Positions 22,101 through 37,100 of a DNA stretch of 64,000 nucleotides are shown one piece after another. The position numbers and the translations under genes were made by a program. Origin of the DNA: Sipunculus nudus. Taxonomy: Eukaryota > Annelida > Sipuncula > Golfingiida > Sipunculidae. The stretch covers positions 24,051,956-24,115,955 of the forward strand of contig CM049312.1 in NCBI GenBank assembly GCA_026874595.1, written 5' to 3'. Each line of letters starts with the position of its first letter. The first letter of the stretch is position 1. The notes below the pieces were generated by a model. That model did no database searches. It saw only the letters and a program-made list of their open reading frames with translations, and was not told where the DNA came from.

Positions 22101-25100
22101 ATGAACTGGAATTGAAAAAAAAGTTTAATGGATTGGAATTGAAGCCCACAGCTCAGATGAATTTAGTTGAATTTATAAGTGAATGTCCAAGCTCCCACAA
22201 TTCCTTAAGTATTGCTCATAAGGTGTTACTCTTGTCTTGAAGTACCAGTAGTCTGATTTGCCGATCAGCCATGCAGTGCATAACTAAAACTCTAAAAAAG
22301 ATGACTCTAATGGGCTTCACAAACAGCATGGTGTGCAAATGAAATGCTTTCTCTTTTACAGAACCTTTAATATAAGCACACTCAGTGAAATGTCTTATTA
22401 AATTGCAACTGTCTACATTGCAAATTGAATTAGAAATGTTATTAATTCCTAGCATATTGAATATAATCAGAATTTAAGTTTCATGAAATTGTTGGATTTG
22501 AATGGAATTGCAATTAAAATATCTGAATTGACCCAAAGTCTGATTCTTGTAAACGATCTCCATTTGATCAGGATGAAGCTGCATCTGATTTAAGTATTAG
22601 CATTGTTTGAGGACTGCGGTAACCCTTGAAACATATATACATTCCCACAGTACCACATCCCGAAAGTTTATGTTGTATGTATATAAGATAAGAACAAAGA
22701 AAGAAAAAGGTATGGTTCTCAGGCACTTTTCTTCTGAAATCAGTGTGGGCGGGAGGCATTTTATTTTTTACCTTTTTTTGTATGTTTCGATAAAAATGTC
22801 ATATGATCAGGGAAAAGAATGAAAATAACAATTTTTATGGCCACACAGGTAAAAGCACTACATAAATTGTATTATTTATCTTCATGAAAGATAAAAATCT
22901 AAATTAAAAATTTTTGATGCAGGGGGTTAAAATTTACGTGGGCGTGCCTAAGAACAATACCTTTTATTTTTTGGGCCTAAAGATATACTTATCATGTACT
23001 CTCTTTTGGCAACTCAGCAATGTTGTACCATTATATAGTAGGGCTGTGTTTTGGACCACTCATTCCAGTACAATATGTATTGCAATACATTTGACATGAT
23101 ACCCAGTACAGGTTGATGATGTATTGATGTAGCATATCAGTTTGGATTGATATGTATTAATGCAGCCTTATTTTACATGAAGGCATTAGAAATAGAAAAC
23201 ATTAGTGATACCAGTACACAAAATGTTCATCCTTCCGCAAGCTGACCATATTTATTGTAGGGAAAGAACACAATCTATTGAAGCAACATAAGCTTGTTTG
23301 GCAGAAGGAATTCCTGCGTTTAAACTCGACTCGTAAGAAGCTTCAGTCGGAGATTGACAGTCTCATTCACCAGGGGATGAACGATGCCACTTGTGAGTCA
23401 GTTTTCCGTGATTTAGAAGACTATGATGCATCTTTAGCCGTCGATTTTGTGGATTTCAAAAAGGCCACAGCTGACCCGATATGGAACCTCAGGTTAGTGG
23501 TAACTGGTATATTATTAATAATTATTTTTAAAAATTAATGGTTTTGTTATATTTCAAACATAGGAATCCCAGTGTGAACAGTGACTGAAATAATGCCAAA
23601 AATGGAATGATCATCATCAAATCTATGATTGATAACATCTTTCAAAGGTATTAGTTATTTATTAAAATCTTGCTGAAGTACTACTTGTTCTATTGGGCTG
23701 AAGAACTTATTCTGATTTTTCCTGTAATTTTTTTTTCAAATTTGTATCTCAATATAGCAATCACAGCAATTATTGCTTTTTCTATAAGATTTATCATCAG
23801 CTTTTGCAATGTGATTGTTAAATAGAATTTAGTTTTATTATCGATATGAAGCAAAAATTTATAGAGATTTGGGATGTTCAATTGTTACTATTTTACATCA
23901 AGTCTTTGCAGATACTTTTACTTTCGTCTGGCAGTAATCATTTTTCAAAATGACCTGTTAGGTCAACAGCTACTGCAGGGCCCTCAGACTAGTACTTATA
24001 TTCTGTTTCATGATTGACAGAGAAGATCTTCAGTACTGGTTGATGCAAAACCAATCAGAACTGAAAGAAGGCGGAGCCAGGGATAGCCACACCCAAGTTA
24101 GCAATGCTTTGACAGATGTCAAACAGCAGCAAAAGAAAGTGATGGACAGGCTGAGGCATGAACAAAATGTGCTGGAGCAGGAAATTAATACAGGTAAAAA
24201 TTTGGAAGTTATTAATACCTGACAGGGCTCAACAAAAACACTCTCCTGGTGGTACGGGCTAGTAAAATTATTGTGTATGAGGATGGGCTTCTCATATATC
24301 TGAAGTGACCCTGATATTAACAATACTGTAATACCTGTATATTAAGACATGGACTACACTGCACAGAATCACACTCAGAAGAGCCTGACTCTGATGGTTA
24401 GGGTTTATGGGCTTTGGAATCTATGGCACACAATGCACCAGGGCTTCTACAGACACAGATGGCGTAAATATAAAGTGAAGAGGGTTATGTAGTTAGGTCA
24501 AATATGTCCCATATATGCTGCCCTTTTCACCTTATTATGATAATGGGACCCTGAAGTGCTCCTTCACAGAAAGCTTTGGATGCCCATGGTAACCATGGCA
24601 TGGTTGCATAAGCTCTTTGCATCACAATCGTAACGTCACAAAGGTCAATGACGTATGATGTCGCATTGATGACATCATCAACTGGAATTGCTATATCTCT
24701 GTTCTAAAGTGTTGAGTATATCGCAGTCATTGTGAACTGTTTTGCTATATTTTGGATAATTTTTCTCATGCAAATTACGCTCCAGGTAAGACATCATTCA
24801 ATCGGTAGTCGGAGGAATGGCTCCTGCAGCCTTTCACCTATAACTTTTTATGCTGTCTCCTTTGTATAAAAATAAAATTCCAGAAAACATGCCGACTAGG
24901 GTACTGGTACAGACTACACATTTTCTGTTTGGGAGAGGCCTCACAAATTATGCAAATTTGTTATTGTAAGGTGAGTGATGGTTTACAGTAACATCAGCGA
25001 CCTGATTGGCTGCACGGAACAGGTATGCTCATGATTATTCAATAAATGTATATGCTATTAAGGTCATGTAAAGTTCATGGTGAGGTCAATTGTTTCAAGG

Positions 25101-28100
25101 GAATTTATATAAAAATTGGTGCTTTTTTGGTAAGGACTTTATGAAACCATGCACATACAAATTATAAACAGGTGTTACCTTCAAATGTGAAAAATTTGGA
25201 TTTTAAAGTTTGAAAGTAGAGGCAAGTACTGCCTATATAGAAGAAGCTTTTTTGAGTAGAAATGACCTCTGGCAGAAAGATAGGACATAGACTTGTCAAG
25301 GTGGAGATGGTACTTAAGTACAAGTACCATCAAATATGACTAATGTAATTTTAGGAAATTTAAGTTGTACATGAGTACAAGTAAAAGGGGTTTGTACTTA
25401 AATTAAACATAAGCAACTCTAATTAAATTGTATAAATCAGATCAAAACATTTCATATTTATAAGAGGATAGGCAGACATTATGTACTTGGGTTTGTACTT
25501 AAATTAAACATAAGCAACTCTAGTATAATTAAATTGAATAAATCAGATCAAAACATTTCATATTTATAAGAGGATAGGCAGACATTGTGTACTTGTTTTG
25601 ATGATCAGTCTGTCATAGTACTAAGCTTTTCTGATCATCATTGAGTCTTCACATGTTGTGTGTGTGGTAACTACTTGGGGTTATTCAGATCATTTGTGAT
25701 AAAAATGCCCATACTTCACCAATACTTTTTTTTCAAGTACATCTGTGGCTAGTTCAAGTAAAATACTGTGCGTGTACTTAACATGTACATATTTAATTGG
25801 CAATTATGTGCACCAGTCACCTACTAGAAATTTTGTTCTTGAGTACATGTACCAATTGCATGTACTTGAGCAAAGGCGGCCACTTGTACAATAATGTTAA
25901 ATGTATTTAAGAATGGTTTCATGCCATAACAGTTTATACTGAGATATATGACAGGGCCACTTTCAGGTGTGATGAAGGTGCTTTTTCTGAACACAAAGCC
26001 GAGTTTTTCACTGCCTGATGGTAGTATATAGGAATCATTTCATACCAGGCAAGTGTATACTGATGGAGCTATATGAATGGACAGATTTTATTGTTGTTCA
26101 GGAGAGTTGTATGAAATAGCTCATCCTGTCGAAAAACCAGCAGCACGAGGAATACCAGAGGAAGCATTTGACCTGGAGTGTCCTGACCTTGACCTAAAGG
26201 CTTCGGTGCTGCAAGAATTCATTCTGCTTGATGAGGAATACTTACAGAAGCTGGATGAACTGAGAGATACACATGCAGATGCTATAAGGTAGTGTAAAAT
26301 AACAGTATGTTTACTTCATAAACCTAACTAGAAAGTAACATATAATATATAACCCGTTATTTGCTTTAGATTACTGTTAGAGTGGAAACATTCTTTAACT
26401 CTAAATTTACTTGACAGATAATAGTTCACACATTTTTTTTAAATTTCAAAAGTTTCACACAGTTTTCAAAAGCTTTATGTAATTTCTTAAGATTTAAAAT
26501 ATATGCAACATAGATGATCTCATAAAAATGGTCCAGTTCGCAAAGTTTCAGTGTCTGTCTGTAGGGGTTCTTTAGGGGCCTTCTTGAAAGTAATGGTTTT
26601 ACTTATCATTCAGAGTATACAGTAATGCATTGTTCACCTCATACTTAATGAGTCTGCCATTGGTGCAATTTAACACGAGAAAGTAGATTTTTGACATCAT
26701 GAGTAAAAAAGTCTGAGAAGGGCTGGTTCATCTGTAAATACAAAATTACATAAAAAATGGATCTTGAGTATAATTTCATAGTAACTATTTACTAAATAAC
26801 TTGAAAAACAATTTTTATTCAATTAAATATAAAATTTATAACATTTCTTAATTATATATAGTTTCTGAATAAATGAATGAATAAGTCATCCTGAAAACCT
26901 CTGGTTTGTCCAAACTTACATTATAGGAGAATATTTAATATAAAGGATCAGGGTATCACTAAAATATTGCATTAATTTCAATTTTTATGAATAATTAAAT
27001 TTATGCTTTGCTCTTTCCACAACACATTATTTCAAATTCCACTGCCTCTGAAGATTAATTTATGTGTGTCAAAAGATTTGGGTCCCTGAATGCCTCTTAT
27101 GTACAGTCCAAGGAAAATCACACACCTAAAACTCAATATTGACCAAAAATCAATTTTCAATTTGAGAATTTTATCCCAACATTGAAATTATTATCAGATG
27201 GCTCAAACTCAGCAATGGTTTTGTCAGACTGACATTGTCCTGTTTAGGCCTCACATCAGGCGGATATTCAATGTGGAAAAAACACTGGGGTGATCAGGGC
27301 CACTCCTTAACCTTCGGCAGCTGTTGCCAGCTGGTGCTTCTGGCAAACAAATTTGAACGATGTACGGTGGTTTTGTCACCTGAGTCAAGGACATCTCAAG
27401 TCCAATAGAAAACTCAGTCACATTTTATTAAAACTTATGAACATCACTTCATGTATGAACTACAGAATATTACAAAATAATAACACTATATATACCAAGC
27501 TTTGCTAGGCATCAGGAGCTATAAATGTAAATTAACTATAACAGTCAAAGCATGATTTAACTAACTTAAAATATACTTGAAAATCTGAAATTTCCATTTT
27601 AATTTATTTTTTATGAATTTTTGATTGGGCTTGCCTTGGACTTGGACTCAGGTTTAGAATGTCTCAGAGCCAAAGAAGGTGGACTTGGACTGGAACCTAA
27701 GCAACTTGGACTTGGACCAGTATAATAATGGATTATTTAAATAATTCACTCTGATATCTATTGACAGTGGTGGCAGCTCCTTTGTGTCAATCCCATTTTT
27801 GAGAATGATGTTAGAGTTTTCCAAGGGGGTCTTTCCATATTTTTCTGTGAATCCTGATTAATATAACATTATTCCACAAAGAGTCTATTGCAGCATATTT
27901 TAAAAACACTTCTTCAGTGAACTTGGCCCATATGAACTCTGCCCATGGAAAACCAGTCCTGCACAGCCCCAACCAAAGTCTCATTTAACTTTCCCAATGC
28001 AAGAATGGTAAAATACAGTGGTAGATCTGTACAAATTATTGTTGAAGTAGGCACATCTTTACTGTTCCAGTTATAGAGAGATTTTGTAGAATTTGGTTTT

Positions 28101-31100
28101 CTTAGGTCTCTATTGCTGGCAGGCAAAAACTATCAGTATGATCATGAGCAACCTTCTGACATATTTTTAATGTCTCTTTTGTTTATAATTTCACTTGAAC
28201 TACTTCAGCTCAGATACTGGAGATTGGTCTGCTGATGATCACTTCATTTTTCAAATGGTGACAGAACAGTACACTTATGATGTCCACAAACGTTGGACTC
28301 TCATCCTAGACAGACTGAAGCGCCACCTACCAAACAAAACAAGGTCACAAGTGGTGAGTATAATGTGTTAGCATCCTTCTGCCAGAGGCATTTTCTTCTA
28401 AAATGAACCTCTGCCTGTTTAGAATTGTGGGGGGGGGGGGGGGGGGGGGGGGACTACTTATCTCAAATGCAAACTTCAAATTTAAATTTGTTTCATTCCA
28501 AGGAAACACCTTCTACTTACATTTCATATGTGCTTATTTACAAAATATTATGTATTAAGAGTGAATCCTACGATAATTAGTCTTGTTTTGATAGCAGAAC
28601 ACTCTTAAAAGGTGGTCTGTTACAGGTAGACATAAAAGCAGAGTGAACTGTCATGCTAGTGAAGGTTGCTTTTCTAGCAAAATGATTGGAACATCTGACA
28701 TTTGTGCCTCCGACATGGGTTTGAATCCCGGATCGGCCCAGTATTTTCCCCTGGAAAAATTTGTCTTTGTAACAACTGTAACTCACAATAGTACAATTCA
28801 GAGCAATGTGATGTGTTGATATGAGTGTAATTTTTAACATAATCTGTGTTTTGATTTATCCTGGCACCATTTAGGATTACAACCATTAGGGATGTATCAA
28901 AATATTGATACGCCACATCAAGACGGTTACTGATACACTATGCATGCTTTATAGTTGGATCAATGAAACACTAAAACTGCTCACAAATAGAGATACAAGT
29001 CACACAACCCTAATCTAAGCTATAATCTGAGTTAATTTAAAGCTTAAGCTATTTTTTATTTTGTATATTGACCATTTAAGACTTTAAGATTAACTGTTGT
29101 GATATGATTGACTGGATAAGGAATGTATATTCAGTTCTCGCTGCTTCCCTGACAAAGCAACATATGTAAGAGATGATAGGGTAATATCATGGTCTTTTTT
29201 ATTTGTTAATGAAACACATCCACAGAACTTTCAATCAAAAATGATACACAAAGAAAAATGAAGCTTATTGTCAAAATGTAGTGGGTATTGTGTTAAGTAT
29301 ATCGCAATACATATTGTACCTAAATAGGTTGACCGATACAAAGCCCTAACAACCTTAACTACAGGATGACACCCAGTGAAACATACAACATACACCTCTG
29401 TCAGGACCAAAAAGCTGATTGGATCCACCCCTAATGTGGATCTACGACAAATTTAAATCCCAGGTCCATTAAAATACACAGCAAATCCCTTCAGTGATTT
29501 CTCAAGCATTTCCCTGTAAGTCATTAAATATAAAAAAAGTCAGTCCATTCTGAATTCAAACAAAAGTTAAAATTTCATCATGATCAATGCATAATCAATA
29601 ATTTGATTGTTCTGAATTTACAGTCAAACCTTGCTTAACAACCACTTCAGTATAGGGACCACCTGAAAATAACAACCACTTTTGAGATGGACACAATCAG
29701 TCCCACAATTGTCTTTTGCTCTTTATATCAGACCTCGTTAAGGCAACCTCCCAAAAATGTGACCATTAATCAAGGTCATATTGATGGTCATAATTTAGAG
29801 GGTGTACTGTATATTGATCAGTAGATGAACTGTTATCATGTAGTTTATAGAATTTGATAACTTTAATTTAAGGTGTCACATGATGCATGGTATACCAGCT
29901 ACAAGTACTATCACAGCAGGAGGAGGGCTCTGCTGACAGACTGGCAGCGAGACAGAACAGAGCTTCTCCACAAGGCTCAGGCTGTGTTTGCTGAGGTGTG
30001 TCTGGCTGTCCATCTACAGCAGGTCAAACAGGAGCATCAGAAAAAACAGAGGGAGCTGTGTGACGCTCTGTATGAAAAGGTAAGATAGAGCTGTGATTGG
30101 GTGCACAATCAGCTGTAAATCCTATGTTTTCTTAATGTTTTAAAGGATTTTTAGACACCTCATATAAAGGTTAGGGGGAGTTAATGGTGCTTTTAAATTT
30201 TGTTTATATAAGAATCTGTGTACAATGTTTTTAGCTCAGCTGACTATAAGTCATTTGAGCTAAAGTCGTGGTCCATTGTCCGTCGTCCGTCCGTCTGTTG
30301 TGCCGTCCGTCCGTCTGTCCGGATGTCCGTCCGTAAGACTGGTACGTTTCGACACCATTGGACCTACGAATCTGAAATTCGCCATACAGTTAGATGTCCC
30401 CAAAATCTCCTACCATATCTAAAATTGGATCAATAGGACTTCGTTCCTTCAAGATATTAAGGAAAAACCTCAATTTTTTATAAAAAATCTATTTTCACAC
30501 TTCAGGACTGCCTAATATCAAAACCACTCATCTGGTTTTCTTCATATTTACCATAAATATTCCTCTATAGTTCCTATGTTCATGCCAGAAATTAAGTCAG
30601 TATTATTTAATTTAAAAAAGTTATGGGCCCAAACATAATGGACTTTGTAAAAAAATCAGGAAAGATATTTGGTCACTTAAGCCCAAAAGTGTTAAAGGTA
30701 GGGACTTTTTTAAGTAATACAACTTTAATTGATCAAAATTTAATTGTATACCAAAAATTAGATCAAAATCTGTTAAATTTTTTTAAATATTGGCAAAAAT
30801 ATAAAATTGGTACCTTAATTTTGCCCAAGTTTGACCATGGCACGTTATTTCCTGTCAGGACTGTGGATTTAATTTTCACAGCATGTTTTTGTTAGCATTT
30901 TGTATGTTAACACCAAAAATTTGAAACCAGTTGATCAAAAACTTTAGATTTTATCCAAGTTTTCAAGCACCATGTCACATCAAGTTTACATCAAGCTAGT
31001 GTTATGCAGTTTGCTAGAGCTCAGCTCCCCAGCTTCAGCTCTAAGTTCCTTAAATTTAGCATACAGTTAGATGTCTCCAAAATCCCCTACCATGCTAGGA

Positions 31101-34100
31101 ATTTTATCAGTAGGACTTAATTCCTTCGAAATATTGATGAAAAACTTCATTTTTCCATTAAAAACCCATTGGTACACTGTAAGACTGCCTAATATCAAAA
31201 TCACTGATCTGACTTTGATCATATATAATATACATATTTTTCTATACATTTGCTATGCACATGCCAGAAATGATGTCAGTATTGGGTAATTGTTTTAAGG
31301 TCTAATCATCGTCAAACAACCTTCGTTTAATTTAGCTTTAGAATTTATATTAATAATAATTTTAGACACAGTGATATATATATATTAAGAATCCTTAGAA
31401 TATTCTCTATCAGATGAGATATATTTAAAAAGTGTAACAGTGTCCACTTTGAAAATTTAAAATTTGAAATGATTTAAAATTATTTTTTTTTAATTGGATA
31501 TATCTCAAAATTGGCATAGGGTATGTATGTGGAAATAGTATCATTTGAAACTACATACAAATATCTCCAGGCGTTTTTTTGTTATGTATTTATTGTCTTT
31601 TTTTCATAATGAATTTTAAATTAAAAAAAAAAATGTGTGATGTTAACAAAACTTATTTCGTTTAAATAACATATTTCTACTACACTAAAAACAATATAGG
31701 AAAAAGAAAAAAATGCATTTTAGAATACTTGTTGATTTACCTATATGCAAAATTTGAAGACTCTATATTTGATGGTGTTTGAGAAATATCGCTGTAAAGA
31801 CCGTACAGTCTCCTGAAATACTGTTTTGAGAAAACAGCCAAAAACTGTTTGGGAAGAGAAATTTCGTTTTGAGTGGAAAACAGGGATATAAGCGCAAGTG
31901 ACAGTTGTATTTTTTTACTAAATGTTCCGATGAGAATCGGTTTCAATATATAAATTATAAAATGTAATGGTTTATCAATGTTAAAAAAGGATTATACTAG
32001 GCATCATGGCAACTGAAGAGCTGTCAAACTTAAGTAGGCGGAGCTTACTGGGTCGAGGGATCGGTCATCGTTAATCAGGTTATGGGCTACCGCGCCGGGG
32101 CACGCGTCAGGTGTGAAGTGACTGATAAGAACCATCACTCTGTTTACTCTGCGCTCTCATTCAGACCACCAATTAACAGCTTGTGTCCCTCTCACAATTA
32201 TATATGAGACACTACATAGCTAGCAGGAACACATATCTCTCTCTCTCAAAAGATTTATTTACTCCAGTCTTATACGCGCTCTTCCTTTACCGATCGCTCT
32301 CATAGCTAAGACTCCGGCACGGTTTACTTCGCAAAATTTGTTAGCAGGCGACGTGGTGGTGTAACTTGGTGCCGCGTTCCTCTCACAAAATTCTATCATG
32401 CAACGTAGTCCCATATTGCTGCACCACCCTCGGCATTTATCTACATCCTCCACTAACAACACTGGAACCTTTTGATCAGCAGTATGTGACTGTCTCTCGT
32501 TCAAATAGCGAATTTTATCTTCGCTCATTCTACTCTATTTTCCTCGACCCATGACGTTTAGTTTGAAGATAGTGTATATTATGGAAGAAGGAACGATGTA
32601 TTCGGAAATGGTTTTGGCGATGTAATGATGGACCCTGGGAGAAAATGTTTATAGTGTATAACAGGATCAATATTACAGGAATAACAATCGGTTAATTCAT
32701 ATTTCTGGGTATTCTTGGTGCCGGGACCATTATTGGTGACACTAACATATTTTAGGGCAGTGACATAGACATTATTCGGCGTCTGGAGGAGTACCATGTA
32801 CAGTTTGCTTCTGGGTTAGGTGTATAGGGGGGATGTGTTTGTATTAATTAGTGCCAATTAGTAAGTGCTGGTAATAAAGATAAGCTCTTTCCCGGCTGAC
32901 AGACTGCGGCTTCCCCACGCCTGTCAATCAACCATTTACCTAATACCGTGAGCTCATGGTTAACCAATAAGCAACTGACACGCTGCTAACTCTCGCCGGG
33001 CTGACAGTTGGTACCGTTTGCAACCCACGTGGGGTTGACATCTGAATTAAAATACTTATTTTTTTCTAATTGATACAATATAACCCCAGGAACGTGTTTT
33101 TGTGAAAAGATAGATATAGCAAACATCTATAAAACCAGATGTTTTTTAGAAAAATGTAATTTTCATGATTTTTTTATGATGATTAGACCTTAAGTAGTGG
33201 GCCCAAACATAATGCACTTTTTAAAAAATCAAGACATATATTTACTCCCTTAACAAGAGGATTGCTGAAGCTAGAGATTTTTTGTCAGGTATGTAACATT
33301 ATTTAATCAAGATTCAATTGAATACCAAAAATTAGTTCTGAATTTTTCAAATTGTATAAGTTATTAGTATAAATATAAAATTTGTACCTTAAATTTTGCC
33401 CAAATTTGACCATGGCACATTTGTTTCCTGAGAGCACTGTTGATATAATTTTCATATCATGCACACATAAGGATTTCATCTTTGTAGTTTAGAAAGCTGA
33501 AAGAAATTGGCCAAATATTGTAGCTTTTATTAATGTTTTGACCTTGGCTCTATCCAGCCCCTCTTCAGTCACCTGTATGTTGACCTTGTTGACCTTTAAT
33601 CAGAATATGCATGCTTGAGGGAAGCATACACTGGGGCAGCAAGGCAGCTAATGCCCAGCCACAGTTGATCCAGATGTCCAACCCAACTCATCTAGTAGTT
33701 GTTTTGAAAAACAACATAACAATAAACAATAAATTAATAATTTTGTATTGTTTTTTTATAAAAAATTAAAGAAAAATTAATAGAAAAGGAATTTGTTAGT
33801 TGATGAGTAACAGAAAATTAACTTGCAGTTACTGATGATGTAAGAATCTTGTATGGATGGATAGAATGTCAATGTCAATGTTATTCCAAATAACACCATG
33901 CAGTCACCTATGGTATTTTTCAGTGAAATTTGAATGATAAAAAATAAATCATATTATTCATTACTAATCATTAGGGATCATATGAAGGAAATTAATGATG
34001 GACAAAGATGCAGTTGATAATATTAATCTAGATTCCTACTGTGTAGATTGATGTGAAAGTAGTCCAAAGTGAATATATTACATTTATTTTTTTTAATATA

Positions 34101-37100
34101 AATAAAAGCCATAAAACCAGGTATTTATGATCATTATTTAAATTTGTGAATTTTGTATATTCTGGATTCTAAACATCATTGTTTGGCTAAAACTGAATAA
34201 ATACTAGACATGGTGTGAATGCTTTGCAAATGTATTTGAATACGAATATGAATATGTACTGCATTAAAAAACTTTATTGCATAAGAATGGGAATTCAGGT
34301 AAAAATGAGAGTATTTGAATACCAGTGCAGATACTTTCAAAATGTATTCATGAATGCATTCATGAATATATTCTATAATATTATTTCAATAATTATTTCA
34401 GTTATATTTTATTTTAAAAAATCATATGATTTTCTTATTATTTTTTTTAATAAAAATTATATTGGCACAATATTTGTTTTAAATTTTAATAGATAGTTAA
34501 ACTCTTTTATCATATGTGCTGCTTATAAGTTATATGGCCAAGTCAAAATCTGTGTGACAATAGCATTCCATTTGTTAATAAAATAAATGAAATCAATCCT
34601 CTTCCCTGTCTCCAAAGATACTATCAAAATCATACATAAGCTAAACACCAACAACTCATAATAAAGCTTATATTTATTACCACACAAAACAAGTATGTGC
34701 CTCTTTCCCAAATCATATTTTTTATCATATATAACAGCTGAGCGCAGTGACCCATGGGTCCCTTGTTTACTGAACCATTAATTATAAACAGGAAATATAA
34801 TACCAGCTTCTGTGGTCTGGGGGTAGAGCACATGACTCAAAGCTGTGAGATCATGAGTTGAATCCCAGCTGAGATCAAAGATGTAGGGCTTGAGTCCCAA
34901 CTTGGACTCTTGAAGAGAGAGAGAGAAATAATTCAATTGACATAAGTGTAATGTATCTATAAAAATATCTTCAACATATCAATTTTTATTATATCTGGAT
35001 TTTAATCCACTGACACAACAGCCATCTGTGACACATGGAGAAATTGTACATAATATAGAGGTTAAGTGTTATTCCTTTCATAAAATTGAGATCATATGAA
35101 TTAATGAGGAAATTGGTAAGAAATTGAGAAGACTATCAACTTGAGTTTCTGAGTTACTTTAAGGAGTTTTATTATTTTTGGCTTTGACTAATTTTGTTAC
35201 AGATGTAACAATTTGTCTGAAAGCATTTTTCTTTATATGTATTAATAAAATGTTGTTTAGTGCAGCAAATCAGTCAATGAGTGAAGATTTTGTCAATAAT
35301 AATTTTTTATGATTTTTGGTGTTATGTTTCTCAGACAGTTGTCTACTTTTTTGGGTCTGGTTTATTTGATACAAAGGTTATCTTTTTGTCTTGTGTCATG
35401 TTTTTGTCATTGTCTAGTTGCAAAACAAAATGTTTGTAGAAATTGGAGATTTTTAATGGTTGGCCCATACCCAGTGTGAGGGCTTTGCATCCTTAATGGG
35501 AATGCTTTGCCCCACAGCTGTGATCCACTCACAAATGAACACTTTTTTGGGGGCTCCCTGGGTGGTGTGACCTACCAATTGGTATGATTACACACTGAAG
35601 GCTTGCATGCAGGTGCAGTAGTCTCTTTGGCTGATGAACACCAGGATACATTTAAATGAAGTGTTGGACACTGCCCTGTCACTTAGCCTGGAACTGGCTC
35701 TTGCATGCACCAACATACAAGACAAATGCTTTTATTGACTTATTATTATCATTGCTTGCTTTCATGCTTGTACATGTTAGTCAATTTTGAAAATGTTTTT
35801 TATAAAGCAAGTGAAATTGTGAATTTTACCAAATACAGCAGTCAGCAGTTGTGTGTGGAAGTGGTTGCATGATCATTGTACAGTTTAACTGCAAAACTAT
35901 CCATGCAAGGAAAAATAAACAAACACTAACAGTAAGTGGTTGTTTGATTGGGAGGTCTCTTAAACCAGGGACCACTGTACATGTGTTCACAGTTTCATGG
36001 TGGTGATGGTGTACCATAACAATTCGCATATAACTTGATATAAGTCAAGTATAAATTTTCAGGGTAAATATCAGGTAAATGTGACAAGTCATACAATTCA
36101 CCTTTCACCAGTGGCCTGTCATACAACTCAAGATGGTCATGGATACTGCTTCAGACCTGTTTTGACCCCCAGAATAACTTTTTAAAAATGATTTCCTGAT
36201 ATTTACCCTGAAAATTTATACTCAACTAATGTGAGGTCGACTTATATAAGTGCCAGATAATGATTATGAAATTATGGCCAGCTTACTGGCTTGCAAGAGT
36301 GTCGGGACATGTAACTCTGAGGATCGCATTATAAGGCCCCATGAGGATGCAAATATTTTTGTCATTTTTGACAATGCCTCATTGTTTACAAGTATTGTGT
36401 CACTTCAAATAAACCCACTAGACCTTTTAATAAGTTTCTTATCTCTCCAACGACACCTACCATGTGTGTGAAATATTCCGTTATAACCCAATATATTGTT
36501 CTGCATGTACAAGAGATTTCTGCCTGCGGTCTGCCTGCTGACTTTATGCGGAGATACGGTTATAAAGCGTGGCCTGGACTTCCCGAGCGGTTCTAAATTT
36601 GGCTTATGTCACAACTCAGTAGGGGGCCCTAACTGAGTCGTGTTTGTCATAGCTAAACTTATATATGCGTTTTTTCGGTATATGTTTTAGGTGCAGCAGT
36701 GGAGAGCACAGAAACTGGAAATGATGGAGATACAGCACGCTATAGAAGAAAGTCGACGTGTAGAACAGGAGGAGAGAACAAGACTACAGAATGAGAAGGA
36801 GAAGAAACGAAGAGAAGAGGACAAACTCAAAGTCAGTCAAGTCACAGTACTCAAGTACATTTATCCGAATAAATGTGGACATTTTTGTATCCGCCAAAAC
36901 AAAGTTATGCGGATTCTGTTTTTGACCGGGTTTCACCACCACATTCTTCTCTGGAGAACTCCTCTGACACCCTCAGACTGATCTTTCCGAAACGCAGCAT
37001 AATTATCTGCTCACCAAAGTAGTTGTGCCTAACAAAGACTGGTGGTGCCACCTGCAGTCCTTATTGTGCAGTTTTATTCTGGGTGTCCTTCTAATTACAG

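Larger units (their letters stand above)
30229..34767 (+). mobile_element. Dispersed AGCTCAGCTGA...CCCATGGGTC element, copy A
   Basis: It starts TTTTTAGCTCAGCTGACTAT, continues into GTCC-rich DNA, and ends CAGCTGAGCGCAGTGACCCA plus TGGGTCCCTTGTTT, with the perfect palindrome GACCCATGGGTC at 34749-34760. The interior matches copy B (52904-57276) over 30226-31298 and 33194-33480. It is interrupted by the TTAA-flanked insertion 31299-33189. It fills most of CCDC148 intron 7. No transposase frame is seen. The 3' hairpin and T-T insertion site suggest a Helitron2/Helentron-like non-autonomous element. Confidence 0.65.

Noticed and set aside
24030-24323. 97-codon minus-strand frame
   Set aside because: It is the antisense shadow of CCDC148 exon 4.
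32259-32528. Transposase in the TTAA-flanked element
   Set aside because: The 89-codon frame shows no recognisable piggyBac motif and the element is too short for a typical transposase gene plus ends.
36832-36981. Read-through continuation of exon 8
   Set aside because: It leaves the coiled-coil composition at once and hits a stop, while splicing at 36831 restores the family alignment with exon 9.
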